Source: Neoscytalidium dimidiatum
Lineage: Eukaryota; Ascomycota; Dothideomycetes; Botryosphaeriales; Botryosphaeriaceae
DNA: 64,000 bases
NCBI GenBank assembly: GCA_037367355.1
Contig: CM074704.1
Location: 1,302,001 to 1,366,000 of the forward strand
Reading direction: 5' to 3'
Below, piece after piece: positions 24,567-35,543 of the stretch. Under the pieces are notes generated by a model that saw nothing but the letters and a program-made list of their open reading frames with translations, did no database searches and was not told where the DNA came from. Both the position numbers and the translations under genes were made by a program. How positions within the stretch are numbered: the stretch's first letter is position 1; every line of letters starts with the position of its first letter.

Positions 24567-26144
24567 TTACTTGGCCTCGTCGCTCCTGCCCTTCACCTTG
24601 GTCCATCCCCGCCTTTCATCCGTGCCACCATTCGCCGCCGCCGCACTCGGGAGCTTCGTACCGCTGGAAACCTTCTTCATCTCACCCATCCTGTCCGTCC
24701 CCTGCGGACCATCCTCGTCCATTTCCCATTCCTTCTCGTCCAGCACCTCCCACTCGGCGCCCTGCATTTCCGCCTGGAGATGGCCCTTGACCTTGTCGAC
24801 CACCCTCAGCGGCGTCTGATACCTCCACCCCTTCATGTACGTGACGCCTTCCGCCCCTCCTAGGAAGCCCTTCGACATGCCGTGCGAGAAATAGCCCATC
24901 GTCACGTCTGGCCCACCCGAAGTCCGGCAGGACGTGCCGTTTTTAAGCTCAGCCTTGCGCACAGCCTCTTGTTCCAGGGCCGCCAGTGTGGCCTGGCCGT
25001 CATCCACTAGAAGCTTGTACATATTCTTGCCCATCGGGCAGATTTCCTCCCATTCGGTGAAGGCGCTGGCTTGGCCTTGCGACCGGCAGAGCCAGGCGAT
25101 GTCCCATGCCAGATACGTAATGCCCTCGACGAAAAGGGCGTACGTAGCGGGGTCGTCATTTGCCAGGTTAGGCAGTTTGCGGTCTATGTATAGAGGCCGC
25201 GGGCGAGGCTGCGGTCTCTGATTATCGAAAGTACGAGATGCTGTGGGACTATTACTTGAAGACGAGATGGGCGTGATCCCCGGAAATGGCACGTCCTTGT
25301 GCGTGTACGAAGATGATGGGGAGAAGATCGTCGGCAGCGGATAGTCTTTGTGCGGTAGGGTAATTTCAGCGGGTAGCCGGACAGCAAGGTAGTTGGCCAC
25401 CCGAACGAGAAGACCGGCCAGGAGAGTCAGCGATGTGGTGACCTGCGCTGGGGAAGCAGCTTGTTCAGCGTTAACTTGAGATCTTGTTCTTGGGAGTTCG
25501 GAGCACGTACAGTTCAAGTCGCGCAGATCGTGTATTCGCACACCGCCGATGTAGTATTCGAGCTTTGTCTGACCGTCCCTAGAGCGCCGTCTGCGTTGCT
25601 TCAGGCCGGCTACGTCGGCGGCGTGCTTGCAGTGCCACACCTTGCTGCGGATATCCTCGCGCTGACCTACGTCGTCCGCATGCTTGACAGTCCTGATGAC
25701 TTCCTTCACCATATCCAGCTCCTTTGCGCGACGCTTATCAACATTGTAAGTGGCAGACTCGAGGTCTGAACGGCGCTGGGCAATAGTAGCTTTGCGAGCA
25801 GCAATCTCACGTCGTGTTTCCTCCATCTGGCGCTTCAGCAGCTCGGCTTGTTCGGTTACCAGGCGCACGCGTTCCTGAAGCTCTTCCGTGGCCGCGACGT
25901 CCCGGTCGACAGCCACTCTTTTGGAGCACTCGTGAGTGTCGACCAGAGCTTCGCCAAGAGACACGGCTTGGCCGGCGCGGTCTTCTGTGCCGTTGGCCAC
26001 AGCCTCAACATGCTGGGCAAATGTCTCCCTCTCCAAAAGTATCTTGGCCTGCTCGATGCGGTACGGATAGAGGGCGTTTCGAGCGCATGTCGGGCAGTGA
26101 ACGCGGGCCTTGGCCAGGTCTTTGCCGCAGATGTCGCAGACCAT
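24567..26144 (-). CDS. ATG14: Autophagy protein ATG14 (PI3-kinase complex I subunit)
   Basis: About 504 residues from exons 26144..25511 and 25447..24567. The 63-base intron (GTACGT to CCCCAG) is in frame, so it could be overlooked; removing it joins DLRDLN to SQVTTSLTLLAGLLVRVANY as in the family. The N-terminus has the paired Cys motifs of ATG14 (CDICGKDL and CPTCAR), needed for localisation to the phagophore site in yeast. A long coiled coil follows (about residues 60-150, EELQERVRLVTEQAELLKRQ), which binds VPS30/Beclin and VPS34. A BARA-like C-terminal part contains YLAVRLPAEITLPHKDYPLP and YLAWDIAWLC. It should direct VPS34 to autophagosome formation. Confidence 0.92.
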   Translation of the reverse strand: MVCDICGKDLAKARVHCPTCARNALYPYRIEQAKILLERETFAQHVEAVANGTEDRAGQAVSLGEALVDTHECSKRVAVDRDVAATEELQERVRLVTEQAELLKRQMEETRREIAARKATIAQRRSDLESATYNVDKRRAKELDMVKEVIRTVKHADDVGQREDIRSKVWHCKHAADVAGLKQRRRRSRDGQTKLEYYIGGVRIHDLRDLNCTCSELPRTRSQVNAEQAASPAQVTTSLTLLAGLLVRVANYLAVRLPAEITLPHKDYPLPTIFSPSSSYTHKDVPFPGITPISSSSNSPTASRTFDNQRPQPRPRPLYIDRKLPNLANDDPATYALFVEGITYLAWDIAWLCRSQGQASAFTEWEEICPMGKNMYKLLVDDGQATLAALEQEAVRKAELKNGTSCRTSGGPDVTMGYFSHGMSKGFLGGAEGVTYMKGWRYQTPLRVVDKVKGHLQAEMQGAEWEVLDEKEWEMDEDGPQGTDRMGEMKKVSSGTKLPSAAAANGGTDERRGWTKVKGRSDEAK

Positions 26145-26905
26145 CTCGAGCAGACAGTTGTGTGTAATGTGTGACCAAGTAGCGGTGGTTGTCAGGCGGA
26201 ATTTACGGTACCGAGCACGTCCCAGTTATCGCGAAGGTTGGAGGGCGCGGACCGTGGTACATGGTGAGCTGGGTAGATGGATAACGGTGGCGGAACGGCT
26301 ACGGATCCATAGACCGTGTTACGGCGTCAGCGCATGTGTAAAGCGCCCTTTCCGTCCGCAGCTCAGACAGGCGCAGTGGCAGGGTGCTAAAAGGCGGAGG
26401 TGGCAGTGAAAGGTACAGCAGACTTCAAAGGTTGCGAGTAGAGAGGCACCAGGCGGGCTTCAGTGCGTTGCGTGTGACGCAGCCGTCACACCCCTGCAGC
26501 CTGCAGCTCCCGCCCGCCTCGGCGCGAAAACCCCGGCCGGCAAATTCAAAGGCGTCTCCCAGCAAAGCGTAGCTGCAAAGTGAGGTCAAATCCTTCCATG
26601 AACATGAGGGTTTCCCGGCTCGAGCGACAGGGCTGTCCGGGTGAGTGCGCCAACTACACTTCCGGTTATGTTGGCGTCGGTCTTGCCTCTGCAGCCGGCT
26701 GCGACTTCCCCCTGCACACAGGCAGCTACTGTGTAGCTCTCTTTGCCCACCCGACTGCACGATCGCGCACGTTCACCTCACCAGCCACAGCACACAACGC
26801 GTGCCACACGCTCACGCGCCCGGCACGACCACTAATCAAACCTTGTCACAATTGGCTTGCTTCTTGTGAACCTCAACTGACTTTGGCAACCGTGACTTCG
26901 TCAGA
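26145..26905. promoter_or_regulatory. Bidirectional promoter region, ATG14 / small unnamed gene
   Basis: 761 bases separate two divergent start codons. No distinct binding site was identified and no gene is supported. Confidence 0.4.
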
Positions 26906-27631
26906 ATGAGCACTCCACCCTCACCTTCAGTCCCGGAGGAGCGCCCGGGCGGCAGCACGGGAAGTGAAGGCAGCCCGTCGCGGAAACGCTCACATGCCGA
27001 AATGGAGTCTGGACAACATGGTGCCCAACGCTGTTTAGTTGTTGAAATTCCTTCCACCCACTCTACCGCCGACGATGCCGCGCAATCGTCCCCAAGGGTA
27101 ACACCCGTTCCTTCGCCTCCGCGCGGCCAACCCGAAAACGAACGTCCAGAGCCCGAAGCCGGTGCAGAAGATGGACTGGATCCAGACGAACCACTCCCGC
27201 CCTTCGACTGGCAGAATCTCGAGGCGAGGTACCATGACACGATCAAGGAGAGGTCGGAGGAGGAGCAAAGGCTGTTCGCAGAATTCAGTCAGCTTATGAA
27301 GGTACGCCCGCTTTCGCCCCCTAAGACCTGGAGCTCACAGCGGACAGTTCTTTGACATATGGGCGAGCACTATGACCAACCATGAAGTAGCTCGGACTTT
27401 CGCGCGGTAACCTTCTATTTACATGAGACCCCATTGATCCGAGACGTTGCTGACCTGTTATAGTCTTCGGACCCGCATGGCACATGTCCAGCATTCAGAG
27501 GAAGAGCTAGAGAAGAAGAGGATACACTGTATGTATTACCGACTAATGGGAATTTTTCCGCAGCAGCTAACCTTTCTCGAGATACCAACGTGGTGTCGGC
27601 TTTCGAACGTGCGCTCCAGCTTCTCGGGTGA
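26906..27631 (+). CDS. Small conserved fungal protein, coiled-coil-like, unknown function
   Basis: Four exons (26906..27301, 27348..27406, 27464..27528, 27564..27631) give about 195 residues. The splice chain is well constrained because each junction restores frame. A disordered, Ser/Pro-rich first ~90 residues is followed by helical segments: PPFDWQNLEARYHDTIKERS, then FAEFSQLMK joined to FFDIWASTMTNHEVARTFAR. These lead into RTRMAHVQHSEEELEKKR and finally NVVSAFERALQLLG. The pattern suggests a short coiled-coil protein. I believe similar proteins exist widely in Pezizomycotina but know no function. Two exons are only about 60 bases. Confidence 0.8.
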
Positions 27632-28153
27632 AGATGAAGACTGGTTCCAAACTGACGTGGACGTTTGGCACACCTCCACAGATGCCATGGACAGAATCAA
27701 CGACCTGGAAGACCATCAAGCAGCCATTCATCCTAGCGTGCATGCACAATCAGAGGACACTAGCTGTCGAAATATTGAAGAAAATCCCTCCGCGTTGATT
27801 TTTTTCACTCGCTGCTCTCGCATGACTACAGCGGCAATACCTCCGGGATCTCCTCGTAGATGTCACCCGTCCCGCTGCGCGATTCTTTAACTTCCCCACT
27901 GTGGCAAACTCAGCCGTCATAATGCAGCATAATCAAGACACCGGACTACCCCATCACTGGACAAGTGTTGAGTCGAACAAGACAGTATCCTTCAGGTGGA
28001 GCGTGCTGTTTGCAGGCATTTGCAAGAGGGGTCTGAATGGGACGAGGTTGTCAGAGACATTCCGATTGCTTCTGGCACCATGTTCATTTAGAAGGGTCAT
28101 ATAATCCAGCTTGCTTGACTAGCTAGCACCTTCGAGAAGAGTCGCGAAGACCC
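27632..28153. other. Convergent 3' region
   Basis: It lies between the stop codons of the small unnamed gene and cytosine deaminase. No feature is seen beyond likely 3' untranslated regions. Confidence 0.45.
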
Positions 28154-28794
28154 TCATTGCTCACCAATATCCTCGTTCCTGTTCGATATGGGTCAGCATG
28201 TGCACCTGGATCTAGTATGAGAAATGCGAGGTGAACACTTACCAATCACCAGGCCTTTCGGCGATGAATTTCTTCATCAAGCCCTCGCACTCCGCGTTAT
28301 TCAGGTTGATGACTTCGATGCCCTTCGACTTCAGGTATTCCTCGCCACCAACGAAGGTGTTGTTCTCTCCCAAGACAACGCGCTTGACCTTGTACAGGAT
28401 GCAGGCACCGGTACACATGTCGCACGGCGATAGGGTGGTGTACATGGTTGAGCCCTCATAGGCCGAGGCAGGAAGTCTGCCTGCGTTCTCCAGCGCGGAG
28501 ATTTCACCCTGACCCTGGTTATTCCAACAACTCGTGGCCATTAGTCCGGAAGTGCCGCGTCGTGACTCACGTGAAGCGTGGCGCTGCCCTTCTGGATCCT
28601 CATGTTGCGGCCCCGTCCAAGGATCTTGCCATCCTTGGAGACAATGCAGGCGCCGACTAATCAAACATCAACAATCAGTAAGGCCGCACGAGATTAGACG
28701 GATGAATAAGGGGCGTACTGGGAATGCCGCCCTCTTCGTAGCCCTTCTTGGCCTCGTCAAGGGCAGCGATAAAGCCGGCATCAGTGGCAGACAT
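28154..28794 (-). CDS. FCY1: Cytosine deaminase (FCY1 type)
   Basis: Four exons (28794..28719, 28656..28571, 28508..28243, 28178..28154) give about 150 residues, near the usual ~155. It converts cytosine to uracil in pyrimidine salvage and would also activate 5-fluorocytosine. The zinc site is complete: H54 and the catalytic E56 in LHGEIS, and C83 and C86 in SPCDMCTG. NMRIQKGSATLH and the C-terminus RPGDWNEDIGEQ match yeast Fcy1. Exon 3 begins at the second of two tandem AG acceptors (GGTCAG), because the first would insert Gly-Gln between His54 and Gly. The last coding exon is only 25 bases. Confidence 0.95.
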
Positions 28795-29795
28795 GGCGAC
28801 GCAGGTAAGAGTCAAGGTTCACGGATCAGGAAGCAATGCAGAGGCGAGACAAGTGACGAGGCTGAGAAGCGACAGCGGGCGAACGCGCAGCAGATGCAGG
28901 TGAATGAAATTTGTAGCCGTATCCACAGAGCGTTACATAGTACGTATGACAGCGGCCAATCGTGATAACATCGGCGCTTCGGGCGGGCGACGCGACGGCG
29001 AGAGCGCGCTGGGCCCGGAAGACGCGCAGGTCGGGATGAGGACGCAGGGCTGAAGAGTGTCGGCTCCAGGCGCGTCTCGGCGGGACGTGTGCTTCGCGCG
29101 GGTTCTGGCGGTCGAGCGAGGGCGATCGCGCGTGGTCAGCAGGCCCTGCATCATTTGGGCTGCGGCAGACGGGGACCACGGAAGTGATCTGGGGGCCGGG
29201 CTGGAGGGCTGGCGTAGGATGCGGCTCGCCAAGTGTGCTGACCGCCTGCCGCATGCGGGCGGCGACGATGGAATTCCAGCGAACTAGGTGGAAGGCGTGG
29301 AATTATCTAGGCTTTGCCCGCATACCCAACGACCCTTGCCCGTGAATTTTAGACGCCGCCGCGACTGCATCTCCGTCTCTCAGCTTGCCTTCTGCTGCGT
29401 TTCGCAACCTTCTCCCGGAGTAGACTCCTTTCACCGCTGCGCTGCACTGCACTGCGTTGTCGCTCGAGGTACGCTCGCCCTGCCCCTCCACCGTCTGCTT
29501 ACATTTCAACGCCCAGCCTTGCGCCTGCGGCTTTTGTGGTGCCGGCTTAAATCTCGCGCGCCGTGCCACTCACGACCGCGTCCGCTCCCCGACACCAGCC
29601 TCACCTTCGCCCGCTGCTGCCTACATAATCCCAGACGCTCACTCTTCTTCGTCCGCAGGTTTTTGCGCGCCAGTATTTGACGATCCCCGCGAAAAGACAC
29701 CTTACCCGACTTTGCTCCACCCATCCGGCTGAAAGCCTCAACAACATCAACTCCTCTCGCGCGATCCGGCCCGCTCCGACCCAACAACCACCACC
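28795..29795. promoter_or_regulatory. Bidirectional promoter, cytosine deaminase / Hsp40
   Basis: About 1 kb between divergent start codons, pyrimidine-rich near the Hsp40 end (29600-29790), as in many highly expressed fungal genes. I did not find a confident heat-shock element by eye. Confidence 0.4.
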
Positions 29796-31184
29796 ATGGT
29801 GAGAGAAACGAAGTTCTACGACATCCTCGGGGTGTCACCAGATGCCACCGAGGCTCAGCTCAAGTCCGCCTACAAGAAGGGCGCACTGAAGTACCATCCC
29901 GGTACGTCTTTCCGCTCCTTTACGACCCTACTTGCGGACATTGGCGAATCCTGACTACAGTCCAGATAAGAACGCACACAACCCAGACGCCGCCGAGAAG
30001 TTCAAGGAGCTATCGCACGCCTATGAGGTCCTCTCAGATCCCCAGAAGCGCCAAATCTACGACCAGTATGGTGAGGAGGGCTTGGAGAACGGCGGTGGCG
30101 GCAGTAGCGGCATGGCCGCAGAAGATCTTTTTGCACAATTCTTCGGCGGCGGAGGCGGCTTCGGCGGCATGTTCGGCGGTGGGGGCATGAGGGAGAGCGG
30201 TCCCAAGAAGGCTCGCACTATCTCCCACGTCCACAAGGTTTCGCTTGAGGACATCTACCGCGGTAAGGTCTCGAAACTCGCCCTGCAGAAGTCCGTCATT
30301 TGCCCCAAGTGCGATGGTCGCGGAGGTAAGGAGGGCGCCGTCAAGAAGTGCACGGGCTGCGATGGCCGCGGTATGAAGATGATGATGCGCCAGATGGGTC
30401 CCATGATCCAGCGCTTCCAGACCGTCTGCCCCGACTGTCAGGGTGAGGGTGAGATCATCCGCGACAAGGACCGCTGCAAGCAGTGCAACGGCAAGAAGAC
30501 TGTCATCGAGAGGAAGGTTCTGCACGTCCACGTCGACAGGGGTGTCAAGAGCGGAACCAGGATTGAATTCCGCGGTGAGGGCGACCAGCTCCCCGACTGC
30601 GAGCCCGGCGATGTTGTCTTCGAGATCGAGCAGAAGCCCCACCCCCGTTTCCAAAGGAAGGATGACGACCTCTTCTACCAAGCTGAAATCGACCTGGTCA
30701 CCGCGCTGGCAGGCGGCGTCATTCACATTGAGCACCTCGACGACAGGTGGTTGTCCGTCGAGATCACACCTGGTGAGGTCGTTGCGCCTGGTAAGTCGTT
30801 CCCAATGCCGGATTTTGCGTCAATGACCACAAAACTGACTCCGGAAAAGGTGCCATTAAGGTCATCCGCGGCCAGGGTATGCCCTCGTACAGACACCACG
30901 ATTTCGGCAACCTTTACATCCAGTTCGACGTCAAGTTCCCCGAGAGGATTGGTAATCCCGAAGGTGCGCTTTCCGACGAGGACAAGGCTGCGCTTGAGCG
31001 CATTCTGGGCCCTCGCAAGATCGAGCACGCGCAGCCTCCGCCCGATGCTATGGTCGAGGACTACCCGCTCGAGAACATCGACCCGACCAGAGAACAGGCA
31101 AGGTCGCGTGGTGCTGCTTCGATGGACGACGACGACGATGACATGCACCCCGGTGCCGAGCGCGTGCAATGCGCATCCCAGTAA
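29796..31184 (+). CDS. YDJ1: Class A J-protein, YDJ1/mas5 type, farnesylated
   Basis: Three exons (29796..29901, 29966..30790, 30850..31184) give about 421 residues. The J domain (residues 1-70) has the HPD tripeptide at 34-36, split by the first intron, which stimulates Hsp70 ATPase. A Gly/Phe-rich linker follows, then four zinc-binding repeats ([32 protein letters not shown]) and the C-terminal substrate-binding domains. The protein ends in CASQ, the same CaaX box as yeast Ydj1, so farnesylation and ER/mitochondrial membrane association are expected. It should deliver unfolded and precursor proteins to cytosolic Hsp70. Confidence 0.97.
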
Positions 31185-32234
31185 ACGACACGAATCGAAG
31201 ACGAAAATCCGGGTTTATAAGGGTATGAATGATAAAACGAACCACGATGATATCAGCTGCATCTGGCGATGAGGGAAGGTTCCAAAGAAAGCATGGGGGT
31301 TGGTGCGGGGCGTAAAAGCTGATTAATTGAGAAACGGCAGAGCTCCACATAGACATGACTGGAGGGGGCACTGTTACGACAAGCCCCAGGGGTCTAGCCT
31401 AATGTCTTCCGAGAGCAGCCTGCTTTTTCCTAATTCATGATGGCTTTTTTCCTTTCTGTTTTATGTCTCCCCTAGGGAAACGGAGTCTGCCAGGTGTTGT
31501 TATTGCAGTAGATCGAGCGACCCCACGTCATTTTGTCACGCATTCCTCTTTCCTGTTCCTCTCTGTTTTATTCTCTTGGCAGACTCAACCAGGTAGACGG
31601 GTATTGGGGGCTTTTCTGGGGGTTTCTCTTTCATCGGGAGGGCTTGGTCAGGGGCTTGCTTCCTCGGGCCTTGCTCTCTCTCCATCATGGCGTTTTATGG
31701 CAGTTCAAATGATAAACGTACTGGCGTTCAAGAAGATCGTGCAATTGACTTTGACTCAGAATTGCGCGCTGCCGTCGGAGCGCATCTTTGACCTACAAAT
31801 TTGTCCGCGTCATCGGCGTCGCCACGCTGGGTACGCTCCCCCCACTCTTGCTTGCCTGGATGTCAACCACCAAGATTGCGTGCTCATCGGTGTTGAACAG
31901 CTGTAGCTGCGGCTGCGTACCTTGGCCGCCGAAATCCAGTCTCATTGGCGTTCCTGAACGCCCACAGACCGAATATACTGGAAAGGGAAGGTCGATGCAT
32001 GCGATTCTTGCACGCTTACGGGTCCAATTTTTTCCCTGAACGAGCCCAACCCAATTTCATGCATGTACTGACTCACATGATACGGACGTCCGCCTATAAA
32101 ATTCCATCATTTCCTTACCTTAACTGCATATTTATCGCACACTTCCGGTGTCCTTCATACCCATTGAGCAGGAATAAATAGGGAAGACAGAGCACCAAGG
32201 CTCTCCGTGAAGAACAAAAAGAGCAAGGAACAAA
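31185..32234. other. Intergenic: Hsp40 3' flank and GNAT promoter
   Basis: No supportable gene. A possible TATA box (TATAAA) lies at 32095-32100, about 135 bases upstream of the GNAT start codon. Confidence 0.4.
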
Positions 32235-32611
32235 ATGGCCACACCCCAAGAACCGGTCTCCGACGGGTCTTCCCCTCTCCTTCCACCCGTCTACGACCAC
32301 ACCACCACCGCCGAAACAACGCTCCTCCCGCACCTGCGTCCACACCTCCCCTACTCCCTCCCGCTCTACCGGCGCATCCAATTCGCGTCCCGCTACACCA
32401 GCGAGCACGCCCGCATCTACGCCACCATCCCGCCGGCCCGTCCCCGCGAAAACAGCGCTTCTCCCGCCGCGGAAAAAGAAGAAGGAGGAGGAGGAGGAGG
32501 AGGAGAAGAAGAAGAGCAGCAGACCCGGTGCTTCGCCGCGACTTACACCGACCGCACCCGCCGCCCGGAGACCGAGTCCTGGATCTACCTGCCGTCGGAC
32601 CGGCCCCAGCA

Positions 32612-32653
<42 letters not shown>

Positions 32654-33518
32654 CACTTCCGCCTCCGACCCGGGCCGCAGCAGCCCTCGCGCCCGCACCT
32701 GCACCTGTCGCTCGCACCACCTCCCCGCGCTCCTCGCCCACGTCGCCCGCCGCGCGCCCTACCCGCCCCTGACGGACGCGCAGCGCGCGGACGCCTTCGC
32801 CGCCGTGCGCGCCGCCGACGCCGGCGAGGTCGCGCGGAGGCACCACGTCCACACCAGCGCGCCGGCGGCGCGGTACCTGGAAGGCCTGGAGGCCCGGGCG
32901 ATGCTGAAGGCCGGCGGGATGCACGAGGGCGGCGTGGGGGAGGTGGAGGCGCGGGGCTGGTTGCCGGGCGACGGGGTCGGGTTCGGGTTCGCGTATCGGA
33001 AGTACGTGTTTTATCGGAGAGAGGGAGAGGAGGAGGAGGGGGAGAAAGTGGCGGGAGACGCGGCGCTGGGGCCCGGGCTTAGGTGGGGTGTGGTGAGGGG
33101 CGATGCGGATATAGATTTGGTGCGGTCGAGGACGGCGATCCCGAAGACGCATGGGACGTTGCGGAGGTTGCCTTCTGTTGCGGTTTTCGCGGAGGGGGAG
33201 GGTGGTGGGGAGGAGGAGGGCCTGCGGCTGGTAGCGTGGGCGTTCTTGAGCGTCGAGGGGAGCTTGTCAACGCTGCATGTGGAGCCGGAGTGGAGGGGGA
33301 GGGGCCTGGCGAAGGCGATGGGGCGGAAGCTGTTTCGTGAGGGGTTGAGCGCGTTTGGGGATGAGTTGGGCGGGCTAGCACATGCGGACGTGGCGTTGGA
33401 AAATAAGGAGAGTAACGGTGTTTGTAAGAGTCTCGGAGGCGTTGATGAGGGCTGGCACGTTTATTGGGTCCGGATAGATTTGGATAGAGTACGGGAGGAC
33501 GTGAATGGTTCCGCATAA
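32235..33518 (+). CDS. GNAT-family N-acetyltransferase (FR47-like)
   Basis: Single exon, 427 residues. The C-terminal ~130 residues hold a GNAT fold: LRLVAWAFLSVEGSLSTLHV, then the acetyl-CoA pyrophosphate-binding motif EWRGRGLAKAMGRKL, then ADVALENKESNGVCKSLGG and VYWVRIDL. The N-terminal half has an Arg- and Ala-rich region with two low-complexity inserts, a Gly/Glu run (about 32481-32517) and a run of twelve Ser codons, both from trinucleotide repeats. GNATs transfer acetyl from acetyl-CoA to an amine; the acceptor cannot be predicted. Very high GC with strong third-position bias, so long antisense frames exist but are shadows. Confidence 0.85.
32618..32653. repeat. Coding trinucleotide repeat (GTC/TCG)12
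   Basis: Twelve tandem trinucleotides in the GNAT gene encoding polyserine in its frame. A related purine trinucleotide tract lies about 110 bases upstream. Both look prone to slippage. Confidence 0.9.
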
Positions 33519-34194
33519 TCAGGCACCACGTAATCGTGGCCTTTTGATACTCATGCCTTCTATATATGCTATAGCACACATGATCATTGAGGAATGGTGC
33601 AAGTTGTGGAAAATTGAAATTATATCGTTCTTCATTTCGAGCCTGATGTATGCTCCCTGTTCACGACGATGCAAAACAATAAAGCAAACAACTCACTAGT
33701 CAGTCTTTAAACGAAATCTAGTTTACGCAAATATGAGTAGCCTGTGAATGTTACGAGGTGTCACGGTATAGCAATACATCACATATCATTGGTAAATCTG
33801 ATTCGGATTTTGGAAGCCTATCCAGACAAACGTTAGCTTGGCCCAAAGTGAACTCTTATCGAAACAGATATAGATGTTTATAAGGGAGAGTCATTAAAAA
33901 ATTAGAGTGTTTGTTGTTGCGTTTTTGATCTTCATTGCGTAGATCAGGGTTAAAAATTTCTAATCATTCAGGGAGGGGAACACGGGAATGGGATATTGTC
34001 GACTTACCCTTTATTTGTTAAGACATGAGGCGACTGAGCATTTTCAGCGTCACGTTGCCTGCGATGTTTCATTGTCCAATGTCTCCATTTCAGTATGCTA
34101 TTTGAATGATCACCTCGCCGAGGCGAGCATTCTTCGCAAAATCCGACGCTTTGCCATTGTACTAGGGAAACTTCGTTCGTTACGTGGAAAACGC
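33519..34194. other. Convergent 3' region, AT-rich
   Basis: It lies between the stop codons of the GNAT gene and P0. Noticeably AT-richer than the flanks, with no gene supported. Confidence 0.45.
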
Positions 34195-35306
34195 TTAGTC
34201 GAACAGACCGAAGCCCATGTCCTCATCCTCGGACTCCTCGGGCTCCTCGGCCTTGGCCTCCTCGGCGGCGGCAGCCGGGGCAGCACCACCGGCGGCGGCA
34301 ACGGGAGCAGCGGAAGCGTACTTGTCGGGGTTGGCAATGCGGTCCTTGAGCTCCTCGATGGCCTCCCACGAGTAGTCGGTCTCGATGGCAACCGACAGAA
34401 CCTTCTTGTAGGCGTTGACGACGGAGTGGATGACCGACGGCAGGGTGGGGTAGTTGAGGGCCAGCGAGATGGAGGCAATGGTGGTGATGGCCGTGGAGAA
34501 GGTCTTGAGGAGTTGCGACTCCTCGATGTCAAGGACGGAGGCGTCGAAGGTCTGACCATTGTCGTAGATCTGGACAACGACCATACCGTAGGTGAAGGGG
34601 GAGATGTTGAGCATGTTAAGCAGGGTAGCCTCGGAAGCACCGACCTACTGCACAGTTAGAAACCCTTTCGTGGTGGGTATTATGAGCTTTTATTCACCTT
34701 GTTGCCAGCCTCAACGAGCTTCAGGTCCGAAGTAATTTCAATGGTACCACGGGCAATCTTGGTAGGAACACCGAGAGCCTGGAAGAAAGAGGTCTTGCCG
34801 GGTTCCATACCAGTGTTACCAGCCGGGACAAAGACGTCAGCGGGGGCGACGGCACCAGCACGGGCAGGGGCAGCGACACGGTTGGCGAGAATCGAGTCAC
34901 GGATGGTCTTCAGGTCACCGTTGGTGAAGATCTAATGCCCCTGTTAGTTGCGGCTCCAACGCTTCCGCACCCCTAGGACTCGTGCCACATACGAAGCCAA
35001 TGTTGCCCTTGACGTGGGGCAGGAGACGCTCGTACTCGGGGTTCTCAGCAACGAAGCCCCTCAGAGCACGGCGGACCATGGTGTTCTTGCCCATCAGGAC
35101 AACCGCCTGGCCACGGAGAGACTGGCGGATCTCGTGCATCTGCTGGGAGGAGACACTGTCGACGCATTAGATTCGGGTGCAATCGAGACGGATGGCGGGG
35201 GCGGGACGCACTTGTCGACGCCGACAATGAAGATGGACTTGTACTCCTCGAGGAGGCCCTTGAGCTTATCGAAGTAAGCGGCCTTGTTCTGAGACTTGCC
35301 CCCCAT
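34195..35306 (-). CDS. RPP0: 60S acidic ribosomal protein P0 (uL10)
   Basis: Four exons (35306..35212, 35155..34993, 34931..34698, 34644..34195) give about 313 residues, the normal length. [20 protein letters not shown], then [20 protein letters not shown], and [20 protein letters not shown] are the conserved rRNA-binding part. The C-terminus has the Ala-rich hinge and the shared P-protein tail EDMGFGLFD that recruits translation factors. It forms the base of the ribosomal stalk with P1/P2. It shares a 237-base divergent promoter with TRM82. Confidence 0.98.
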
Positions 35307-35543
35307 AGCTTCGGTGAGGTATAGGATATTTCAGGCGAAGTCAAGCTGCGTCTAGTCGGTGGTTGGCGGCGTTCGTCGTCGGAACGTTGTTGTTGGAGTC
35401 GTGGAATCGGCGCAGGAAAACGAAATGATGTCGCGCCGGCGTGTGGCCTCGCTTGTGCGCTAGCGGCGATCATCCAGTGCCTGTCCATTTTTTGGCCATG
35501 CCAAGACTCCTTCTGACCTCCCAGTCACCTTCACCACACCAAC
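35307..35543. promoter_or_regulatory. Compact bidirectional promoter, RPP0 / TRM82
   Basis: Only 237 bases separate the divergent start codons of a ribosomal protein gene and a tRNA-modification gene, so their regulatory elements must overlap. No individual site was assigned. Confidence 0.5.

Noticed and set aside
32115..33152. 345-codon minus-strand frame
   Set aside because: Antisense to the GNAT gene; Arg-rich composition caused by very high GC and third-position bias.
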